Source: Pachyseris speciosa
Taxonomy: Eukaryota > Cnidaria > Anthozoa > Scleractinia > Pachyseridae
Direction: 5' to 3'
Assembly: GCA_016490735.1 (NCBI GenBank)
Contig: JAEMWC010000247.1
Location: 177,501-241,500, forward strand
Length of the DNA stretch: 64,000 nt
A model generated the notes under the pieces. It saw nothing but the letters and a program-made list of their open reading frames with translations. It searched no databases and was not told the DNA's origin. Positions 62,401 through 64,000 of this stretch are shown piece by piece (the stretch's first letter is position 1; each line of letters opens with the position of its first letter). The translations under genes were made by a program, and so were the position numbers.

Positions 62401-64000
62401 GAATCTTCTTTCTGACTTTTTATATAATTGGTCCTAATATGTGTGGAACGCTCGCCGCCATGACGTCTGTATGCTTTGCTTTTCATCAACTGGTGTTCTT
62501 ATAAAATTTAATTCTTTGTCCATTTTGTTTGGACGAAAAATGTTTTAAACCGCGTAAGCTCCTCGAGTGGGAAAGGTCGAGTTTGCTTACGCAATGATCG
62601 TGCTCACTAATATGATGCACACTTTCAATAAGTGTACTGAATTTGACTGCGTGAATTTACTCAGTACACTGTATCTATGTTACAGGTTATGAAGACCGAT
62701 CAAAAATGAGAATTATTCCAATTAACATTTAACTGAAACCAGTAATATTTCCATTCGTCCAAAACATATGCTATGATTTACTCTTAACCTATATGGTAGG
62801 CTTTTCCGCAGCTTTCGATAGACATGGTAACGTCAACTGCTAATTGTAGTCTTAGGCAGCATTTAGTGGCGATAGATGCTTATCATAGGTCAGCATGTTG
62901 TAAAACTTTTTTATTTTCTAAAACCTCGTTGTCTCAGAGGATTTGCATTTTACAAGTTCATTTATTGCTTGGCCAGTACGAATAGATCCAGTAACGCTAG
63001 TTTGCCTTCGCTTAATTTTATGAAATATTAATAGCAAACTAATAGTATGACACGTTACCCAGTTTAAGACAATCTTTTATGACTAGAGGTTTGCACGTGT
63101 TACAGAATTGCACTCCCCGAGTAATTAGAGTCGGTCCAAGGATTATTACCGGAGGCTAACGGTTCTTTACTTTGGCAGTTCGTTAGCAATAACAATCCAA
63201 ATATATCTCAGGGCGAAAATCTTTATGACCTCCATAATTTCCTTTTCAAATAACAAAAGTGCAACCAACGTCAAACAATTTCGTATGCTCTTTGTTTTCA
63301 GGGCAAGTTTGTGGAGGCACCAGTAGTTCTTGTGACGTCAGAGCATTTAAGGACTGGGAAAAAATACGATGCAGCTCTAATTTGGAATGAGGATACTACG
63401 AAGGATTCTTTCAAGACGTGTCTTCGTGAAATGCAAAATTTTGATGGAAAACATGAAGATATTAACGTGGTAGGTGTTAAACAAATGTTGTGATAGTAAA
63501 AAGGAAAAATCGTCGGAATGAAAAGCAACTGCTTCTAATAATTCCAAACATATATAACTGGAGCTTTGAAATGATATTCCATAATAGTCTATATGGAAAA
63601 ACCGAAAAGTAAGAAGTGTGATTATAGTTACAAGTCCGCCAATTCTGAGCCTGACCACCACAACTGTCACTCTGTCCTATTGAAGGGCGTCACCCTAGAG
63701 GAGATCTTCATTTCTTGAACAAAGAAACAGTGAAAGGAGTTTTGCTACTAACGTAACACTAACAAATACTTTCAGGGTTTGTTTATGACAGGAATTGTCC
63801 AAACATTATGTGAAAAAAATGTCTCAGAACACGTCGCACACTAACGTCCACTAAGCGTAAATACCAAAGACACGGTCGATCATTTTAACAATTCAGTGCC
63901 GTTTAATAATCTTTCTTGACAGAACTGGTTTGCGTTTTCCAAACTTCACAAGCCACTGTTTACCGAGCATGGCGTTGTCCATTTTCCAAACACAAATCCA
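42459..64000 (+). CDS. secreted H-type lectin repeat / Kazal protein (partial)
   Basis: Exons with matching borders and phases: 42459-42528, 44521-44666, 46167-46409, 48087-48251, 55324-55437, 55743-55868, 56265-56361, 60331-60549, 61726-62102, 63302-63469 and 63923-beyond 64000. Exon 1 is a signal peptide (MTFIFLLYLGILASIVKG). Lectin-like units then follow. Unit 1 (exons 2-3) has TGFQICERA and INWVAVQD. Unit 2 (exons 4-5) has GFEVCARE, FDGKHQD and DWFAFRD. Unit 3 (exons 6-7) has IVLVSVHHQYD and LSGLKICVKD. Exon 8 is a follistatin/Kazal module (CLGVNCPRFGVCR, DPVCTANGTTYDNKCWHE). Unit 4 (exon 9) has FTVCVMQTG and VDWVAYQG. Unit 5 (exons 10-11) has FKTCLREM, FDGKHED and NWFAFSK. H-type lectins bind GalNAc-type sugars; Kazal modules inhibit serine proteases. 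A secreted defence or adhesion role is inference. The 3' end is outside the window. Confidence 0.88.
42910..43258. mobile_element. inverted-ended element with a hammerhead-like core
   Basis: GTTGAAAATAGTTAACCCTT, then AGGCGGTTCTT, at 42916-42946 faces AAAGAACCGCCTAAAG and TAACTATTTTCAAC at 43203-43256. The right arm carries about 20 extra bases. The interior includes the motif at 43155-43205. It lies in intron 1 of the lectin gene. It may be a Penelope-like pseudo-LTR or a retrozyme-like unit. No protein is encoded. Confidence 0.5.
43155..43205 (+). ncRNA. candidate hammerhead ribozyme, consensus core
   Basis: CTGATGA (43169-43175), a stem of GGCT with AGCC around TTAAGAGTT, then GAAAC (43193-43197): an exact hammerhead core. 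AAGCGTC upstream and CTT after GAAACGT can form a short stem III that would place the GTC cleavage triplet correctly. Stem I (CTTATAA) is very short, which weakens the model. Confidence 0.5.
44675..46090. repeat. 43-44-bp minisatellite, about 30 units
   Basis: The unit is close to CATGTATCACTAACATAGTG followed by a G-rich half such as GTGGGGGAAGGGGTAGGCAC. The strand is strongly G-rich. A subset of units (TTACTTAGTTGTGGCGGAAG) recurs near 45025, 45290, 45533 and 45662, showing duplication of multi-unit blocks. It fills most of intron 2 of the lectin gene, ending about 80 bp before exon 3. Confidence 0.95.
47560..47960. repeat. foldback element with 104-bp tandem duplication
   Basis: GTTTAGTTCAACTAGTATAA starts at 47680 and recurs at 47784, each followed by GACGGGCACAAG and GAAAGACGCACTAAATAAGA. 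Reverse-complement blocks (GCGCCCGTCTTTATACTAGT) follow near 47920. Noncoding, in intron 3 of the lectin gene. Confidence 0.85.
48534..48708. repeat. foldback MITE, CCTTATTCCAAAATTG ends
   Basis: CCTTATTCCAAAATTGCGGC and AATTAGCCCTCTTTGCCTC at the left face GAGGCAAAGAGGGCGAATT and GGCCGCCATTTTGGAATAAGG-type sequence at the right. Arms of about 65 bp around a short core. Confidence 0.85.
48730..48950. repeat. MITE family F, GATTCAGACGCCGAACTTTT
   Basis: Left GATTCAGACGCCGAACTTTT and right AAAAGTTCTGCGTCTGAA are inverted. The same terminal sequence occurs at 54430-54528. Confidence 0.7.
48960..49290. other. intron sequence, nothing recognised
   Basis: Only A-rich sequence with short ACACA runs between two foldback elements. 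Confidence 0.5.
49291..49368. repeat. short hairpin element
   Basis: AATATCGCCTGATACTTAGC faces GCTAAAATCAGGGGATATT, around CGACGAGGCCGTAGGCCGAG. Confidence 0.7.
49629..49699. repeat. short near-perfect hairpin
   Basis: CTGTAATCATACGAGTGATA and AAATCGGAC face GTCCGATTTG and TATCACGAGTATGATTACAG. Confidence 0.85.
50752..52104 (+). CDS. Crypton-like tyrosine recombinase, intact
   Basis: 450 codons, ATG in a strong context (AACCATGG) and no interruption. An N-terminal helical DNA-binding part (about 15-125) precedes a catalytic domain. The tyrosine recombinase residues can be placed: Arg177 (FGLRGCKEH), His306 and Arg309 (NHSGRK), His332 (LSGHKNLQS) and nucleophile Tyr341 (TNYSV). Related domains occur in Crypton transposons and in genes derived from them, such as ZMYM and QRICH1. 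The C-terminal tail (LFTGAVIHGGQFSISINSLN) recurs in the fragment at 56930. AATAAA follows at 52318. It either moves DNA by strand exchange or has been taken over by the host. The open frame favours recent activity or selection. Confidence 0.85.
   Translation: MASSSSNSRFADITSVEEFIEGQENENTRKKTEQNVALLKEFLRLKDESRPVEEIPPHELSSFISEFIITVRKKENNEDYEPTSLRAMMASFERYLKKKNYGYSIMRDVEFEKARTALKSKQRDLKKKGKGDKPNASVPLTEDAIKLLYDKGLLGKSTPEALLNTVWFNNTVYFGLRGCKEHRDMCWGDVQLRQTTNGEEFLEYTERQTKTRTGENPRDVRQIKPKMFSVQGSERDPVTVYKFYAEKRPSEMNDNNAPFYLAVNNCKKQDSSKPWFKKSAVGVNKLNSLMKKMAEKAGLGPNVKNHSGRKTMIQTLTNNDIPATDIIQLSGHKNLQSVTNYSVVSEKQQVKMSRTLSELMSGNVHSLEKTNSSQVGECSTDPSASSAGRSAADHHQQAMSLFTGAVIHGGQFSISINSLNQSPKLAIQEVEVKSSPKRYKRLKVLDSDSD
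52318..52323 (+). terminator. polyadenylation signal AATAAA
   Basis: About 210 bases after the recombinase stop and before the terminal hairpin, so still inside the element. Confidence 0.45.
52590..53330 (+). pseudogene. LINE 3' end remnant
   Basis: LTYGLSIWGTTYSSTRRPLI and LQKRAIRTITF appear first; after a frame break come SIHSYNTRLASKS and AAVKVWNHLDENIKHLPL. These are the usual C-terminal blocks of CR1/Rex-type reverse transcriptase proteins. TTTA-rich sequence follows, with an (AAT)n repeat at 53277-53323. Catalytic motifs are absent. Confidence 0.75.
53331..54118. other. intron sequence, nothing recognised
   Basis: Open frames of 60-84 codons without recognisable domains or splice-consistent lectin exons. 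Confidence 0.5.
54119..54373 (-). pseudogene. LINE C-terminal fragment
   Basis: The minus strand reads FRTNYSIFNICLQRPKIWKS and then LTQFKKVLRTL, resembling the W-(N/K)-S-(I/L) block at the C-terminus of the LINE proteins seen elsewhere in this window. Short and decayed. Confidence 0.45.
54424..54528. repeat. MITE family F, second copy
   Basis: GATTCAGACGCCGAACTTTT at 54432 faces AAAAGTACGGCGTCTGAATC near 54500. The core is short. Same family as 48730-48950. Confidence 0.8.
54724..55096. repeat. MITE family E with intact inverted ends
   Basis: TAGGGCGCTTTCC at the left and GGGAAGCGCCCTA at the right. The interior matches 40337-40585, including GAGGTATTCCTCTTTTCT, ATGAATAAAACGCG and TCTTAAAGAGTGACTC. 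Confidence 0.85.
56362..56840. other. intron 7, no gene recognised
   Basis: Between lectin exon 7 and the Crypton-like fragment. Probably partly the 5' remains of that element. Confidence 0.4.
56841..57408 (+). pseudogene. Crypton-like element remnant, C-terminus and end hairpin
   Basis: 56922-57000 encodes FEQSMTLFSGAVIQGGIFSI and INTVNQSSTLA, matching residues near the end of the recombinase at 50752-52104. After a stop come further coding traces ending LELESDSDDN, as in the intact copy. The end hairpin GTACGATTTTTATTCACTCG (57350) with TCGTGAATAAAAATCGTACG (57388) matches the intact element. The catalytic domain is gone. Confidence 0.75.
57409..58329. other. intron sequence, nothing firm
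   Basis: An 82-codon ATG frame (58042-58290) has no recognisable domain and no support beyond its length. Confidence 0.4.
58330..58990. repeat. dispersed repeat family D, copy 2
   Basis: Similar to 30160-30760 (ACGAGGACTCATTGCGATTA, CAGCCAAGCGGAGTAAA, AAATGTTAAGCTTCAATT, GGTTTCTACCACTTGAAAAT, AAAATAGCAAACGGTTTGT). A minus-strand open frame at 58823-58626 covers part of it but has no recognisable domain. Confidence 0.65.
60574..61000 (+). mobile_element. tRNA-derived SINE, family A, copy 2
   Basis: The head at 60574-60645 has A box TAGCTCAGTGGTAGAGC and B box GGTTCAAACCCCG. The loop CTTGCGT would place anticodon TGC (Ala). The acceptor stem pairs with one mismatch but the anticodon stem is poor, so it is not a working tRNA gene. 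The body continues TCAGGGTCTTTAAATAACTG, and the end has AAACCGCCATGAGACTATAT before TTACCA repeats. It is inserted 25 bases after the Kazal exon of the lectin gene. Confidence 0.85.
61173..61284 (+). repeat. 58-bp tandem duplication
   Basis: TGAGTACATAAAAGGCTTGA through ATGTAGAGCTTTTACT occurs twice (61173 and 61231) with three mismatches. It lies in intron 8 of the lectin gene. Confidence 0.9.
62191..62240. repeat. short perfect hairpin
   Basis: GAAGCATAAGAGTTCCTCGA faces TCGAGAGGAACTCTTATGCTTC (one bulge) with a GGGGTAG loop. It starts about 90 bases after the lectin exon 9 donor. Confidence 0.8.
62241..63301. other. intron 9, nothing recognised
   Basis: Contains an A run of about 17 bases at 62371-62387 and otherwise unremarkable sequence. 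Confidence 0.5.

Overview
This is a eukaryotic, AT-rich, intron-rich window with genes scattered among many mobile elements. The content points to an animal, most likely an anthozoan cnidarian such as a stony coral or sea anemone. The reasons are an integrin beta gene, a secreted protein with repeated H-type lectin domains, Penelope-like retroelements with hammerhead-like motifs, several tRNA-derived SINE families and many foldback MITEs. The taxonomic call is inference; no species can be named from this sequence.

Layout. 1-840: 3' end of a Penelope-like element, then a tRNA-derived SINE. 1423-10318 (+): the 3' part (9 coding exons) of an integrin beta gene, from the cysteine-rich EGF stalk through the membrane helix to a cytoplasmic tail with NPIF and NPMY motifs. 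11525-13222 (+): an intronless 565-residue GBP-like GTPase with a signal peptide, a coiled coil, a hydrophobic helix and a C-terminal S74-type intramolecular chaperone/autoprotease domain. Interferon-response-like motifs lie upstream. 13.7-20.1 kb: LINE remains, one split by a SINE, and a possible two-exon small gene on the minus strand. 20143-21660 (+): a second GBP-S74 copy that has no ATG, abuts the LINE 3' end, carries a frameshift and lacks the RD aspartate, so it is probably a pseudogene. 23500-34131 (-): a three-exon METTL27 (WBSCR27)-like methyltransferase whose 8.3-kb intron is filled with repeats. 34.1-42.4 kb: intergenic, mainly foldback elements. 42459 to beyond the window end (+): a secreted multi-domain protein with at least five H-type-lectin-like domains and a follistatin/Kazal module, in at least 11 exons. 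Its introns host a 1.4-kb minisatellite, an intact Crypton-like tyrosine recombinase gene (50752-52104), MITEs and a SINE.

The best candidate for an undescribed system is the GBP-S74 architecture. It is a dynamin-superfamily GTPase that appears to enter the secretory pathway and ends in a self-cleaving trimerisation domain otherwise known from phage tailspikes and the membrane-bound transcription factor MYRF. The Ser-Lys dyad spacing (S-D-x-x-x-K) is kept in both copies. Integrin, secreted lectin and immune-type GTPase genes sit in one region, but nothing in the sequence shows that they act together.
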